A stretch of DNA of 64,000 nt, from the NCBI GenBank assembly GCA_015655125.1, contig JAATFP010000102.1, positions 33,453 through 97,452 of the forward strand, read 5' to 3'. The stretch's first letter is position 1. Every line of letters begins with the position of its first letter. Position numbers and translations under genes: made by a program. The DNA is from Chitinophagales bacterium. Its GTDB lineage: Bacteria > Bacteroidota > Bacteroidia > Chitinophagales > Chitinophagaceae. The notes under the pieces were generated by a model. That model was not told where the DNA came from and made no database searches. It was given only the letters and a program-made list of their open reading frames with translations. Positions 25,550 to 35,247 of the stretch are shown piece after piece.

Positions 25550-27127
25550 TCAGTGCGCCGAATCATCTACGTAAGGCTTCCCCGGATCGATCAGCTTGTG
25601 CGACTCGTTATACGTACTCTTATTCAGCGTTACATCAATGTTCTTGTGTGCCGCATGCGACATGAATTCATTGATGGTTTCGATGATATCCTTGTCGATG
25701 AATTCCGCTTTCGTAAGATCGATCATCAGTTTGCTGTTTTCGGGAATATCTTCCAAAACCTTTTTGAGCTTGGGTTTACTGAAAAATGAAATGTCCTTCC
25801 TCAGTCTTACCAGGTAATAATCTTTATCTTTCACCGTGAATATCGCCGTACGGAAGTTACTGCGGATGATATAAAATATCCCGGCCGCAATACCAATGAG
25901 TACGCCTTTTAAAAGGTCCGTAAGAACAATTGCCACGATCGTGATTACAAAAGGCATGAACTGGTCCCAGCCGCGTTTATAGTAATCGACAAATAAAGGG
26001 AGTTTCGCCAGTTTATACCCGGTGAATACCAATATTGCAGCCAACGCGGCAAGCGGAATAAGATTGAGAAGATCAGGCACAAAAAACACGCAGAGCAAAA
26101 TCAGTACCCCATGTAAGATTGTACTGGTCTTTGTTTTGGCACCCGCATTTACATTGGCACTGCTTCGCACAATCACGCTTGTCAAAGGAAGTCCGCCCAA
26201 TAACCCACTCACGATATTTCCAGTTCCCTGCGCCACCAGTTCACGGTTGGAAGGGGTTGCTCTTTTCAACGGATCGAGTTTGTCTACCGCTTCTATACCC
26301 AGCAACGTTTCCAGCGACGCCACCAATGCCAGTGTTACTGCTGTGATCCATACATCTGCATTTGTAATAAACGACCAATCCGGCAATTTGAAAAAAGAAA
26401 GAAATTCCGATAGTGAACCCGCTACCGGAATATTCACCAGCTGTGCATTGGAGCTGGTGAGTTTATGATCGAAATCACTGAGAAACATATTAGTCAGAAC
26501 GCCCATCACCACTACTACCAACGGGCCGCTGAGCACATTAAAGATTTTCTTGCTCTTGACCCATTTTGTTTCAAAAACGATCAATGTGATAAGGCCAAAA
26601 ATACCGATGAACATCGCTATCGGCGTAAGATGGTTGAGTGAATGCAATACAGATGAAAAAGTGTTTTCGCCGGTAGCTTCGATAAAAGTTTCATCACCTT
26701 CAAAACTGGTCTTGTACCCTACCAGGTACGGCACTTGTTTAAGGATAAGAATAATACCGATAGCAGCCAGCATCCCTTTGATCACGCTGTTGGGTATATA
26801 ATCACCTATTACGCCGAGTTTGCAAACGCCCATCAAAATCTGGAAGATCCCGGCTAATACAACCGCCAGGAAAAACGCTTCCACAACCGGCATCTTTAAT
26901 ACTGCAGCGGCCACAATTGCCGTAAGGCCCGCAGCAGGGCCGCTTACGCTCAAGTGACTTTTGCTAACCAGCCCTACTATTATACCTCCCGTCATGCCGG
27001 CAATCAGGCCGGAAAACGGAGGGAGGCCACTTGCTACGGCCACGCCAAGGCACAGCGGTACGGCCACGAGAAATACTACGATGGATGCAGGAAAATCCGA
27101 GCCCACACCCTGAAAATATTTTTTCAT
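25550..27127 (-). CDS. SulP family anion transporter with STAS domain
   Basis: 525 residues: about 12-14 membrane segments followed by a cytoplasmic STAS domain (about 440-520, NSKLMIDLTKAEFIDKDIIE). Typical blocks include VALVASLETLLGIEAVDKLD and GTGNIVSGLLGGLPLTSVIVRSSANVNAG. SulP proteins move sulfate or, as in BicA, bicarbonate with sodium. The next gene is a beta-carbonic anhydrase, which favours bicarbonate; this is inference from context. Confidence 0.93.
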   Translation of the reverse strand: MKKYFQGVGSDFPASIVVFLVAVPLCLGVAVASGLPPFSGLIAGMTGGIIVGLVSKSHLSVSGPAAGLTAIVAAAVLKMPVVEAFFLAVVLAGIFQILMGVCKLGVIGDYIPNSVIKGMLAAIGIILILKQVPYLVGYKTSFEGDETFIEATGENTFSSVLHSLNHLTPIAMFIGIFGLITLIVFETKWVKSKKIFNVLSGPLVVVVMGVLTNMFLSDFDHKLTSSNAQLVNIPVAGSLSEFLSFFKLPDWSFITNADVWITAVTLALVASLETLLGIEAVDKLDPLKRATPSNRELVAQGTGNIVSGLLGGLPLTSVIVRSSANVNAGAKTKTSTILHGVLILLCVFFVPDLLNLIPLAALAAILVFTGYKLAKLPLFVDYYKRGWDQFMPFVITIVAIVLTDLLKGVLIGIAAGIFYIIRSNFRTAIFTVKDKDYYLVRLRKDISFFSKPKLKKVLEDIPENSKLMIDLTKAEFIDKDIIETINEFMSHAAHKNIDVTLNKSTYNESHKLIDPGKPYVDDSAH

Positions 27128-27193
27128 TGAAATGCTTTAAAAATTAACAGGAATAACAGGCACACGAACACATGTGCTGAGAAATTTCGTTAA

Positions 27194-27475
27194 TCAGGCA
27201 TTCGGCGGTGGAGCGATGATATCGGTGATGGGAGGTTTGTGCAATGCAATCTTTCTGATACAGAACTGCTGACGTTCAACATAAACATATTGCGGCGCAA
27301 AGTCAAGGAAAATGAGATCTTTTCCGGGTTCGAGAGATTTGCATTTCTCGATCTTTGCTTTACATACTTCTTCCTCTACAAACTGGTTGTCAAACAAAGC
27401 CTTTCCCATTTGCTTGATGGGCAAAAACTGGATACTTACGATGAAAAGGAATAATATGGTAAAGAATTTCCGCAT
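27194..27475 (-). CDS. Small predicted exported protein
   Basis: 93 residues from MRKFFTILFLFIVSIQFLPI, a signal-type N-terminus. The mature part is charged, with FVEEEVCKAKIEKCKSLEP, then YVYVERQQFCIRKIAL and a Pro-rich end (PPITDIIAPPPNA). Three cysteines are present. The Met at 27475 was chosen; codons upstream run into an AT-rich repeat. Function unknown. Possibly in the SulP transcript. Confidence 0.5.
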   Translation of the reverse strand: MRKFFTILFLFIVSIQFLPIKQMGKALFDNQFVEEEVCKAKIEKCKSLEPGKDLIFLDFAPQYVYVERQQFCIRKIALHKPPITDIIAPPPNA

Positions 27476-27577
27476 TGAACACTGCGAAAATAGCGAAAAA
27501 TGAGAAATAAGAAATACGAAATGAGGAATAAGAAAGGAAAAGTTCAGAGGTGCAGGAGTGTAGAAGTTGGTTGGAAC

Positions 27578-27688
27578 GGATAATTTTATAACGGATAATA
27601 GATAATTTTCCCATTTTGAAAAAGTGGATGTTTTTGCAAACAATTCTTCGGTTGAACGAATTAGCCGTTATCCGTTATAAAATTATCC
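27578..27688. repeat. 21-bp inverted repeat of the GGATAATTTTATAA family
   Basis: Arms 27578-27598 and 27668-27688 are exact reverse complements with a 69-base spacer. They sit between fabG and the small exported protein gene. A near-identical arm occurs at 18990-19010, which marks a dispersed repeat. Confidence 0.7.
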
Positions 27689-27694
27689 ATTACG

Positions 27695-28447
27695 TCAGAT
27701 GTTCAATCCTCCGCAGGCGCTGATGGTTTGCCCGGTGATATAGCTGCTCAGATCGCTTGCAAGAAACAGGGTAACATTGGCGATATCTTCCGTGCTGGCA
27801 AATCTTCCCAACGGAATCCCGGCCTTGTATTTTTCCGCACCTTCGCCTTCTTTTAAATAACTTGTCATGTCCGTTTCTACAAAACCCGGCGCTATGGCGT
27901 TGCTGCGGATATTGCGGCTGCCTAATTCTTTGGCCACACTTTTCGTGAACCCGATGATGCCGGCTTTACTGGCTGCATAGCTGCTTTGGCCCGCATTTCC
28001 CATTTCACCAATCACGCTGCTCATATTGATAATGCTACCGCTTTTTGCTTTCATCATCGGGCGGATCACTTGCTTCGTCATATTAAAGACGCTTTTCAGG
28101 TTCACTGTCATCACTTCGTCCCATTGTTCGGGTGTCATGCGCAGCAACAAATTATCTTTTGAAATACCGGCATTGTTTACACAGGTATCGATTTTTCCAA
28201 ATTCTTTCAATACATCATTTACAAAAACTTCGCAGGCCGCAAAATCTGCCGCATTTGTTTTATACCCTTTCACCACTACGCCATTCGTGTTAAGCTTTTG
28301 CTCAATGGCCACAGCTTTTTCGGCGCTGCTGTCGCTTACATAACTGAAGGCCACTTTTGCCCCGTGTTCTGCGAATTTCATTACGATGGCCTCTCCGATG
28401 CCGCGCGCGGCGCCTGTTACAATAGCAACTTTTCCTTCTAATAACAT
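27695..28447 (-). CDS. fabG: 3-oxoacyl-ACP reductase (SDR family)
   Basis: 250 residues. Reduces 3-oxoacyl-ACP with NADPH in fatty acid elongation. Cofactor loop TGAARGIG at 11-18, NNAG at 91-94, catalytic Ser at 143/144, Tyr157 and Lys161 (SSYAASKAG), and the C-terminal Gly-rich ASDLSSYITGQTISACGG. A paralogous SDR role cannot be excluded, but similarity in all motifs supports FabG. Next upstream genes on the same strand are GH3 copy 2 and lptB. Confidence 0.9.
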   Translation of the reverse strand: MLLEGKVAIVTGAARGIGEAIVMKFAEHGAKVAFSYVSDSSAEKAVAIEQKLNTNGVVVKGYKTNAADFAACEVFVNDVLKEFGKIDTCVNNAGISKDNLLLRMTPEQWDEVMTVNLKSVFNMTKQVIRPMMKAKSGSIINMSSVIGEMGNAGQSSYAASKAGIIGFTKSVAKELGSRNIRSNAIAPGFVETDMTSYLKEGEGAEKYKAGIPLGRFASTEDIANVTLFLASDLSSYITGQTISACGGLNI

Positions 28448-28655
28448 GATGATCGTTTTAGTTTATATAATGGGCGGTAAAAGTAAATAAATATTCGTGT
28501 CACTGCGAGTGAATTACGGCGATTTATTGCCGTACTGCGAGGAAGATACGTCGCGCAGAAGACTGAGAGCAATCTCATCATGTTTTCCTTCCGCTCAGGA
28601 GATTTGCCGCGCTTCGCTCTCATTGACCAATGCCGATCTGCGCATCGGCGGCAAT

Positions 28656-30170
28656 TTACACCAACTCCCGAATCGCAATAATTTCTTCAACGATCTTGCG
28701 GTCATTACTCAATCGCGGTACCTTGTGTTGCCCGCCGATCTTGCCTTTGCTTTGCAGCCAGGCAGAAAAAACACCATGTGGCAGATCATGCACTTTAGGC
28801 AAAGTGAGTGCGATATTGCGGTAACGTTTTGCTTCGTAATCACTGTTTACATTTTTAAGCGCATTATCAAGTTCTATTGCAAACTCCTGAATATCCCGGG
28901 GCGGCACATCAAATTCGATCAGCCATTCGTGGCAGCCGTTTTCACCTTCGCTGAAATATACCGGCGCGGCAGTGTAATCGTTTACCACGCTGTTTGTTTT
29001 GGCGCAAGCTGCGGCAATCGCATGATCGGTATTATCCACGATCACTTCTTCGCCAAATGCATTTATGTAGTGTTTGAGCCGGCCGCTCACCTTTATCTGG
29101 TAAGGATTTAAAGAAGTAAATTGAATTGTGTCACCGATCAGGTATCGCCATAAGCCGCCCGTGGTGCTGATTACAAGTGCATAGTTTTTATTCAGCTGTA
29201 CTTCCTTCAAGCCGATCGTTTTGGGATCCACCTTACCATATTCTTCGACCGGCATAAATTCATAGAATACGCCATGTTCGGTATACAGTGTCATGCCTTC
29301 ATCTTCGGGCCTTTCCTGCGCAGCAAAAAAACCTTCGCTCGCATTATACACTTCAAGATAGTTGATGGGCTTGCCGATGATCTTTTCAAATTGCTCGCGG
29401 TAAGGCACAAATGAAACTCCCCCGTTGATATACAGCTCTAGATTGGGCCACACTTCGGCAATGGTTTTTTTATTTTTTATTTCAAGAATTCTTTTTAGTA
29501 AGATCAGCGTCCACGTGGGAACACCCGCAAGGGATGTAACATTTTCGTTGGAGGTGGTTTGCGCCAGTTTTTCAATTTTGTTTTCCCATTCGTCGAGCAG
29601 TGCAATGCTGAGTTCAGGCGTGCGCAGCCATTGGCCCCAAAACGGGGAATTCTGCATCAGTACCGCGCTCAGGTCGCCATATTGAATGTCGTCGCTGACC
29701 TTGCTGATCTGGTGCGAACCGCCCACCACAAGCCCCTTGCCGGTAAGAAGGTCGCTGCCCGGAAAGTTGTTGTAGTAATTTGTAAGAACGTCTTTATTGG
29801 CTTTGTAGTGATTATTTTGCAAACTTTCGTTGCTGATCGGAATGTATTTGCTCTTATCACTGGTGGTGCCGGAAGATTTGGCGAACCAGTTTACGGGTTC
29901 GTTCCAAAGCACGTTTTCTTCACCTTCCATCATTCGGTTGATGTAAGGTTTCAGATCATCATAATCATGGATCGGCACTTTTGCCTTAAACTCCCTGACC
30001 GTAAATAATCTTGTAAAATTGTATTTTTTACCAAACTCCGTGTATTGCGCCGCAGTGATAAGATGTTGCAAAACGTGGCGCTGCGAGGCCACCGGATGAT
30101 TTTTCCAGTTTGCAATGCGCCAAAAACGCATGCGTGCCAGTTTGGATATGGCTGGAGAAAGCAGCTTCAT
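28656..30170 (-). CDS. GH3 family protein (adenylate-forming), copy 2
   Basis: 504 residues, clearly paralogous to the 17406 gene. Motif I WFAKSSGTTSDKSKYIPI, motif II LEVYNASEGFFAAQERPED, motif III LWRYLIGDTIQFTSL and SGRLKHYINAFGEEVIVDN, and C-terminal QSKGKIGGQHKVPRL. It also keeps the NWFAKSSGTT ATP loop, so it should adenylate a carboxylate. It lies between fabG and lptB, suggesting lipid- or envelope-related chemistry, as inference. The -strand order lptB-GH3-fabG has gaps of ~140 and ~210 bases. Confidence 0.9.
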   Translation of the reverse strand: MKLLSPAISKLARMRFWRIANWKNHPVASQRHVLQHLITAAQYTEFGKKYNFTRLFTVREFKAKVPIHDYDDLKPYINRMMEGEENVLWNEPVNWFAKSSGTTSDKSKYIPISNESLQNNHYKANKDVLTNYYNNFPGSDLLTGKGLVVGGSHQISKVSDDIQYGDLSAVLMQNSPFWGQWLRTPELSIALLDEWENKIEKLAQTTSNENVTSLAGVPTWTLILLKRILEIKNKKTIAEVWPNLELYINGGVSFVPYREQFEKIIGKPINYLEVYNASEGFFAAQERPEDEGMTLYTEHGVFYEFMPVEEYGKVDPKTIGLKEVQLNKNYALVISTTGGLWRYLIGDTIQFTSLNPYQIKVSGRLKHYINAFGEEVIVDNTDHAIAAACAKTNSVVNDYTAAPVYFSEGENGCHEWLIEFDVPPRDIQEFAIELDNALKNVNSDYEAKRYRNIALTLPKVHDLPHGVFSAWLQSKGKIGGQHKVPRLSNDRKIVEEIIAIRELV

Positions 30171-30311
30171 TGGAGCAAATTAATAATTAATAATTAAGAA
30201 ATAAGAAATATTCCCGGGTTAGTGAGTTTCGGTGTGCCCCGCAGAGGCACCGCATCATCCCGTTATTAATTATTCATTATTAGTTATTAGCTAAAGAAAT
30301 CGGCTTTTTTC

Positions 30312-31091
30312 TCAAGAGAAATCTCCGGCTCTTTTCTCCGCAGCTTCATGTAAATAATCCTTTCGTTTTAATTCAAAATTGCGCCCGAGATACAAACGAC
30401 GCACCTGTTCATCCCCCGCAAGTTCTTCTGCGGTGCCGTGTTTGAAAATGCTGCCGTCGATCAGGAGATAAGCGCGGTCGCAGATGGAAAGCGTTTCGTT
30501 CACATTGTGATCGGTGATGAGGATACCGATATTTTTATATTTCAATTTTGCAATGATTTCCTGGATGTCTTCCACCGCAATAGGATCCACGCCAGCAAAA
30601 GGTTCATCCAGCAAAATAAATTTGGGGTCAACAGCCAATGCCCGTGCAATCTCCGTTCTGCGGCGCTCGCCGCCGCTTAAAGTATCGCCATTGTTTTTGC
30701 GTACATGCTGCAACCGAAATTCATCGAGCAGCGACTCCAGTTTTTCTTTTTGTTGCGGCTTTTTCAATTTCGTCATTTCCAATACTGCAGTGATATTGTC
30801 CTCCACGCTCAGCTTCCGGAAAACACTTGCTTCCTGTGGCAGATATCCGATGCCCATTTGGGCGCGTTTATACATCGGCAAACCTGTAATGTTGATGTCA
30901 TTCAAAAAAACTTCGCCCTTATCGGGTTTTACCAATCCTACCACCTGGTAAAAAGAAGTGGTCTTTCCGGCACCATTGGGGCCCAGCAAACCTACGATTT
31001 CACCTTGCTTTACATTAAAGGAAACATTGTTTACCACCGTTCGGCTGCCGTAAACTTTTACCAGGTTGTTTGTTTGTATGATAAGACTCAC
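30312..31091 (-). CDS. lptB: LPS export ABC transporter ATPase
   Basis: 259 residues. LptB drives LptFG to extract lipopolysaccharide from the inner membrane into the Lpt bridge. Walker [10 protein letters not shown] (37-45), Q-loop in [17 protein letters not shown], signature [15 protein letters not shown], Walker [13 protein letters not shown] and switch His in [10 protein letters not shown]. The F-R-K-L-S-V-E-D motif is typical of LptB rather than other ABC ATPases. A C-terminal extension of about 20 residues is Lys/Arg-rich. Confidence 0.95.
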   Translation of the reverse strand: MSLIIQTNNLVKVYGSRTVVNNVSFNVKQGEIVGLLGPNGAGKTTSFYQVVGLVKPDKGEVFLNDINITGLPMYKRAQMGIGYLPQEASVFRKLSVEDNITAVLEMTKLKKPQQKEKLESLLDEFRLQHVRKNNGDTLSGGERRRTEIARALAVDPKFILLDEPFAGVDPIAVEDIQEIIAKLKYKNIGILITDHNVNETLSICDRAYLLIDGSIFKHGTAEELAGDEQVRRLYLGRNFELKRKDYLHEAAEKRAGDFS

Positions 31092-31196
31092 TTGTGGAAT
31101 TTTTTCAAAACTACGAAATGTTTGTGTGCCGAAGTTTATGCGTTGGCTTTATGCTAAACATTAACAAGCCCATGTTAATTGAAGCTGCAGCATCGA

Positions 31197-31251
31197 TGTG
31201 TGCCCGAAGCCGTAGCTTCGGTAACAGCCGAAGCAGGAGCTTCAGCACACA
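31197..31251. repeat. Tandem hairpin repeat inside TGTGTG/CACACA
   Basis: Two adjacent small hairpins, CGAAGC-CGTA-GCTTCG and GAAGC-AGGA-GCTTC, are enclosed by TGTGTG (31197-31202) and CACACA (31246-31251). REP-like composition in the lptB/metF divergent gap. Confidence 0.6.
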
Positions 31252-31278
31252 ACATTTCGAAATCTGCGGCCAACGCAC

Positions 31279-31286
31279 TAAGTTTG
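31279..31286 (+). promoter_or_regulatory. -7 element of metF
   Basis: TAAGTTTG matches TAnnTTTG, and 20 bases upstream is TTTC, a weak -33. The start of transcription would fall near 31293, some 13 bases before the ATG. Confidence 0.45.
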
Positions 31287-31305
31287 CAATCAATTTATAA
31301 CATAG

Positions 31306-32256
31306 ATGAAAGTAATAGATCATATCAACCAGGCTACAGAGCCGCTTATTTCGTTCGAGATCCTGCCACCGTTGAAAGGAAAGGGAATACAGTCGTTGTA
31401 CCAGCATCTCGATCCGTTGATGGAACACAAACCGGCGTTTATCAATGTTACCTATCACCGCAGCGAACATGTTTTTAAAAAAAAGGCCGACGGCACTTTC
31501 GATAAAGTTGTTGTTCGTAAAAGGCCCGGAACAGAATCCATCTGCGCGGCCATCATGAACAAGTATAATGTGGATACTGTTCCACACCTCATCTGTGGCG
31601 GCTTCAGCATAAACGAAACGGAAGATGCACTTATTAACCTCAACTATCTTGGTATCGATAATGTGTTGGTGCTTCGCGGCGATGCCGCAAAAAACGAAGC
31701 AGGTTTTGAACCGGAGCCGGGTGGACATAAATACGCGATCGATCTGCTACGCCAGGTAAATAATCTGAATGCGGGAATTTATCTTGAAGAAGATCTCAAA
31801 AATACCTCCAAAACAAAATTCTGTATCGGTGTGGCCGGTTACCCAGAAAAACATTTTGAAGCGCCGAACATGGACAGCGACCTTCAGCATCTTAAGAAAA
31901 AGGTAGATGCGGGCGCAGATTATATCGTAACGCAGATGTTCTTCGACAATGCGAAATATTTCGCCTTCGTGAATGCATGTCGCGACATTGGCATTACTGT
32001 ACCGATCATTCCCGGATTAAAGCCGGTTTACAATATCAAACAACTTACAATGTTGCCTAAAGTGTTCCACATCGACCTGCCCACGGCACTTTCAGTGGAA
32101 ATGATCAAATGCAAAACAGATGCTGAAGTAGAAAAAGTGGGGTCAGAATGGCTCCTGCATCAATCAAAAGAATTGAAAAAAGCAGGTGTTCCTGTATTGC
32201 ATTATTATACGCTGGGTAAACCCAATATCGTAGCGGATGTGGTGAGCAAGCTATAG
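31306..32256 (+). CDS. metF: 5,10-methylenetetrahydrofolate reductase
   Basis: 316 residues with the FAD-dependent TIM barrel: PLISFEILPPLKG near the start (EILPP, where the Glu helps flavin reduction), ITYHRSEH, TVPHLICGGFSI, LGIDNVLVLRGD and GADYIVTQMFFDN. It makes 5-methyl-THF from 5,10-methylene-THF for methionine synthesis. No riboswitch was seen upstream. A long terminator hairpin follows. Confidence 0.96.
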   Translation: MKVIDHINQATEPLISFEILPPLKGKGIQSLYQHLDPLMEHKPAFINVTYHRSEHVFKKKADGTFDKVVVRKRPGTESICAAIMNKYNVDTVPHLICGGFSINETEDALINLNYLGIDNVLVLRGDAAKNEAGFEPEPGGHKYAIDLLRQVNNLNAGIYLEEDLKNTSKTKFCIGVAGYPEKHFEAPNMDSDLQHLKKKVDAGADYIVTQMFFDNAKYFAFVNACRDIGITVPIIPGLKPVYNIKQLTMLPKVFHIDLPTALSVEMIKCKTDAEVEKVGSEWLLHQSKELKKAGVPVLHYYTLGKPNIVADVVSKL

Positions 32257-32307
32257 AGAATGGGCAATGGTGAAATCTTTACAGACTTCCCTTTTTTTTA
32301 GACAAAA

Positions 32308-32355
32308 TAAATACTTAAAAAGGCTTTCCGTTTGGAAAGCCTTTTTAAGTATTTA
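32308..32355. terminator. Bidirectional terminator, 22-bp perfect stem
   Basis: Arms 32308-32329 and 32334-32355 are perfect complements with a four-base loop, rich in T on one side and A on the other. It lies between the convergent metF and beta-barrel genes. Confidence 0.85.
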
Positions 32356-32422
32356 CTTTAAGAATAGAAAATGGCTTGAATGTTTTTACTTTTAAACAAC
32401 CCTCTAAACCATCCCTTTTACA

Positions 32423-33127
32423 CTATCTTCCGCCGATAGGAATGCCCAAAGACACACTAAACGTACGGTATTTGTTCTTATCGTTATCGCTGTTGTTTGT
32501 TTGAGTTGAGTTTATTTTAGCAAGACCAAGGCCGTAATTTGCCTTAATGATCACGGAGCCGAGTTCAACACCTGCGCCGAAGTTTGCGCCATAATCAAAC
32601 CTTTTGATTCGGTTGTAAGCTGCGTCTTCCTGTTCGCTTGTTGTAGGATCGTCATCATTGAACTTGATATCACTGGAGCTGGAACTTGTGATGCCCAAAA
32701 AACGGGATTCTACCTTCGATTTACCGGCAACACCAACTGCGATATATGGGCCGGCACTCACAAAAATATTAGTTTTGCCATCTGTTTCAATGGGAAATTT
32801 TACAACGGCATTTACCGGCAGCTCAATGTAGTAAGGGTTAAATTTTGTTTTGATGTAGTTGTCATCTTCAGTGCTTCCGAAGTAAGTATCTGCTTTTGCA
32901 CCGCGGCCCGTAAATAAAAGTCCGGTTTCAAGGTCAAATACTTTTGACAGTCCGAAGCGCACCATTCCTCCTGCATTGAAAGTAACCAATGTGTTCTTGT
33001 CCGATGTGTTTCCGTTTTTGTCTTTTGTAATGTTGGCGAAGTTTGCACCGCCTTGTACATAGAATGTCTGGGCACCCGCCGTTAATCCTGCCGCCACAGC
33101 GATCATTACTACCAATACTTTTTTCAT
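32423..33127 (-). CDS. PorT-like outer membrane beta-barrel protein
   Basis: 234 residues from MKKVLVVMIAVAAGLTAGAQ (signal peptide). The mature part alternates hydrophobic and polar residues in eight-strand barrel fashion: FYVQGGANFANIT, GLSKVFDLETGLLFTG, YYIELPVNAVVKFPI, SAGPYIAVGVAGK, FGAGVELGSVIIKANYGLG and a C-terminal RTFSVSLGIPIGGR. Loops with Ser/Asp runs (about 145-165) probably face out. A small barrel of unknown function. Start placed at the Met of MKKVL; residues before it are not protein-like. Confidence 0.85.
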   Translation of the reverse strand: MKKVLVVMIAVAAGLTAGAQTFYVQGGANFANITKDKNGNTSDKNTLVTFNAGGMVRFGLSKVFDLETGLLFTGRGAKADTYFGSTEDDNYIKTKFNPYYIELPVNAVVKFPIETDGKTNIFVSAGPYIAVGVAGKSKVESRFLGITSSSSSDIKFNDDDPTTSEQEDAAYNRIKRFDYGANFGAGVELGSVIIKANYGLGLAKINSTQTNNSDNDKNKYRTFSVSLGIPIGGR

Positions 33128-33213
33128 ACTTTTCTTTTTAGGTTTTTTCTGCGTTAGCTGTAGAACTCTTGTGGTTTTTTCTACAGTTTTTATTTGTCTA
33201 TGCCCATAAAACA

Positions 33214-33244
33214 AAAAGCCTGCCAACGGAGTTAACAGGCTTTT
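33214..33244 (-). terminator. Rho-independent terminator
   Basis: AAAAGCCTG pairs with CAGGCTTTT, 17 bases beyond the stop of the SurA-like gene; on the minus strand it is followed by T-rich TTTTTGTTTT. It separates this gene from the beta-barrel gene. Confidence 0.8.
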
Positions 33245-33260
33245 AGAAAAGTTCGTATAG

Positions 33261-35165
33261 TTATTTTATTAATCCGCTAAGCACTGATTCATTCAGCTTT
33301 ACAGGATATTTTTGTTTTAAGGTATTTAACCACTCCTGTTCCAGAACGCCTTGATAATCGTTAATCACGAGGCCACGCGCTTCCTCAAAATTACGTTGCA
33401 TGTCTGCCGGATAAATATGCAGGTAGTACACGAAAGACGCAGTTCCATCCGCACCATTAATGATACCAGTGTACATTCCGTTCGCCGGTTGCGCAATATT
33501 TTCCGCACCGATCACTTGTGTAAGTTCGTAACGACCGCTATCCGCCTGGATGGTGGCATTGCTTTCATCGGATAATTTTTTCCAGTCTGCCCCCGCTTTC
33601 AATGCCGTCATTGTTTCTTCTGCAATTTTTGCTGATGAGCAATTGAATACGATCACATCTGCGCTCGCGGCCCATTTGTACTTTTCTTTATGAGTATCAT
33701 AATATTTTTGCAGGCCTGCCGCATCCATCACTGCTTTGTTCCACACATTTCTTTCCATTATTTCAAACAACATATTGCCTTCTTTAAATTCCAGCATCTG
33801 GAACTTAAAATCGCTGTTGTAATTCTCCAGATGATTTTTATAATATTCCACGGCGGAATAAGAAACGAACTTGTTCCATAATTGTTCATTTGATTCTTTT
33901 TGATCCTGGTCGGTATTACCGCGGTAATCTCTTACAAATTTCAACCATTCGCTACCGGGAACGGTACTTTTATCCGTAAACAGCAATACCGGCTTTTTGC
34001 TGATGGGTAAACTTTCGGTCCTTTCAACAGACGGATCTTTCATCAATGTATCTGCAAAACGATAGAGATCCGTCGTATTAACGATAGGCGATTTCTTTAT
34101 GCCGGTCTTTATAACGATTTCTTTGGTAAACTTTTCCCGTTCCACATTGATGCGTTCATCCGCCATTATTTTTTGTTTCAGTTCAAAGTTGTTGGTCTCG
34201 TCGGAACGATTCGTCACCACGGCCTTCTGGCCAAGCCTTTTTACAATATGATAACCGAAAGCCGTTTCAAAGGGCTTGCTCAGGTCTCCGTCTTTTTTAA
34301 GATTGAATACCCGCGATTCAAATGCATAGCTATATTTTCCCGCATTGAACTCCGGCAATTCGCCTTCTGTGAGATACGTTAATTTATCATCGCTGAAAAT
34401 CTTCGCCGCCGCCGCAAACGACATTCCGCTCTGCAAAAGATTATACACCGAATCCGCTCTGCGCCTGATCCTTTCCTTCATTGCATTGTCTGCTTCCGGC
34501 GGAAAGGTGAACAATATCTGCGCCACCTTCCATTTACCGGCGCCTGGTTTTTGTTCCAATACCTTGAACAAGTGCCACGAAGTTTTTGAGGCCTTCGGCT
34601 CGCTCACTTCTCCGGTTTTTAAATTGTAAATGATGTTTTCGTATTCGTAAGGAACGGTGAATGCAGTGATAAATCCCAGGTCGCTTTGTTTTACACCATC
34701 CGGCAGAACAATCGTACCTTTTTCGGAATTCAATTTTTGATATAGCTCTTTTGCAACAGCGGCTGCTTGGGCAGAATCCGGACCAATCGGTATCGAAAAA
34801 TGCAGCACATGCACATCTTTCTGACTACGCTCAAAAGCTTCGTCCTCCAGGCGTTTCAGGCCCTTGTTGTCGCTCAGGTAATTTTCCATCACCTGGTTGC
34901 GGAAGTTCTGAATATCATACTGAATCTGTTGCAAAGTATCGATCCGTGCATCATAGGCAGCTTTCACTTTTAGTTTGAAGTTTGTGTACAGGTCCACATA
35001 CTCGCGAACAGACTTTTCCTTATCTGTCACTACCGGTTTGTTCTTGTTATACGCGCGCCAGAATTCATCTTTGCTTACCGTATTGTTTCCGTAGGTGATC
35101 AACGTTTGGGCCCCTGCGCTATACACACTTGCTGATATTGCAAACAGCAGGTACAGTTTTTTCAT
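33261..35165 (-). CDS. SurA-like periplasmic prolyl isomerase/chaperone
   Basis: 634 residues with a signal peptide (ending ...SVYSAGAQ). Two parvulin-type regions: a degenerate first one (about 115-200, KDVHVLHFSIPIGPD) and a second (about 225-325, WKVAQILFTFPPEA ... GYHIVKRLG), followed by a third repeat-like domain around 470-600. Parvulin domains catalyse proline isomerisation and help fold outer membrane proteins. Larger than E. coli SurA (428 residues), as common in Bacteroidota. Next gene downstream is a beta-barrel protein, a plausible client type. Confidence 0.88.
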   Translation of the reverse strand: MKKLYLLFAISASVYSAGAQTLITYGNNTVSKDEFWRAYNKNKPVVTDKEKSVREYVDLYTNFKLKVKAAYDARIDTLQQIQYDIQNFRNQVMENYLSDNKGLKRLEDEAFERSQKDVHVLHFSIPIGPDSAQAAAVAKELYQKLNSEKGTIVLPDGVKQSDLGFITAFTVPYEYENIIYNLKTGEVSEPKASKTSWHLFKVLEQKPGAGKWKVAQILFTFPPEADNAMKERIRRRADSVYNLLQSGMSFAAAAKIFSDDKLTYLTEGELPEFNAGKYSYAFESRVFNLKKDGDLSKPFETAFGYHIVKRLGQKAVVTNRSDETNNFELKQKIMADERINVEREKFTKEIVIKTGIKKSPIVNTTDLYRFADTLMKDPSVERTESLPISKKPVLLFTDKSTVPGSEWLKFVRDYRGNTDQDQKESNEQLWNKFVSYSAVEYYKNHLENYNSDFKFQMLEFKEGNMLFEIMERNVWNKAVMDAAGLQKYYDTHKEKYKWAASADVIVFNCSSAKIAEETMTALKAGADWKKLSDESNATIQADSGRYELTQVIGAENIAQPANGMYTGIINGADGTASFVYYLHIYPADMQRNFEEARGLVINDYQGVLEQEWLNTLKQKYPVKLNESVLSGLIK

Positions 35166-35247
35166 CGAGAAATAAATTTAAATACAAAATGTAATTATTG
35201 CAAATCTGAAACAATATCTATGCTTAGACAAGCTCAACATCACAGCG

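Noticed and set aside
31092..31305. SAM riboswitch before metF
   Set aside because: The leader is short (predicted start near 31293) and shows only REP-like hairpins upstream of the promoter, so no room for an aptamer.
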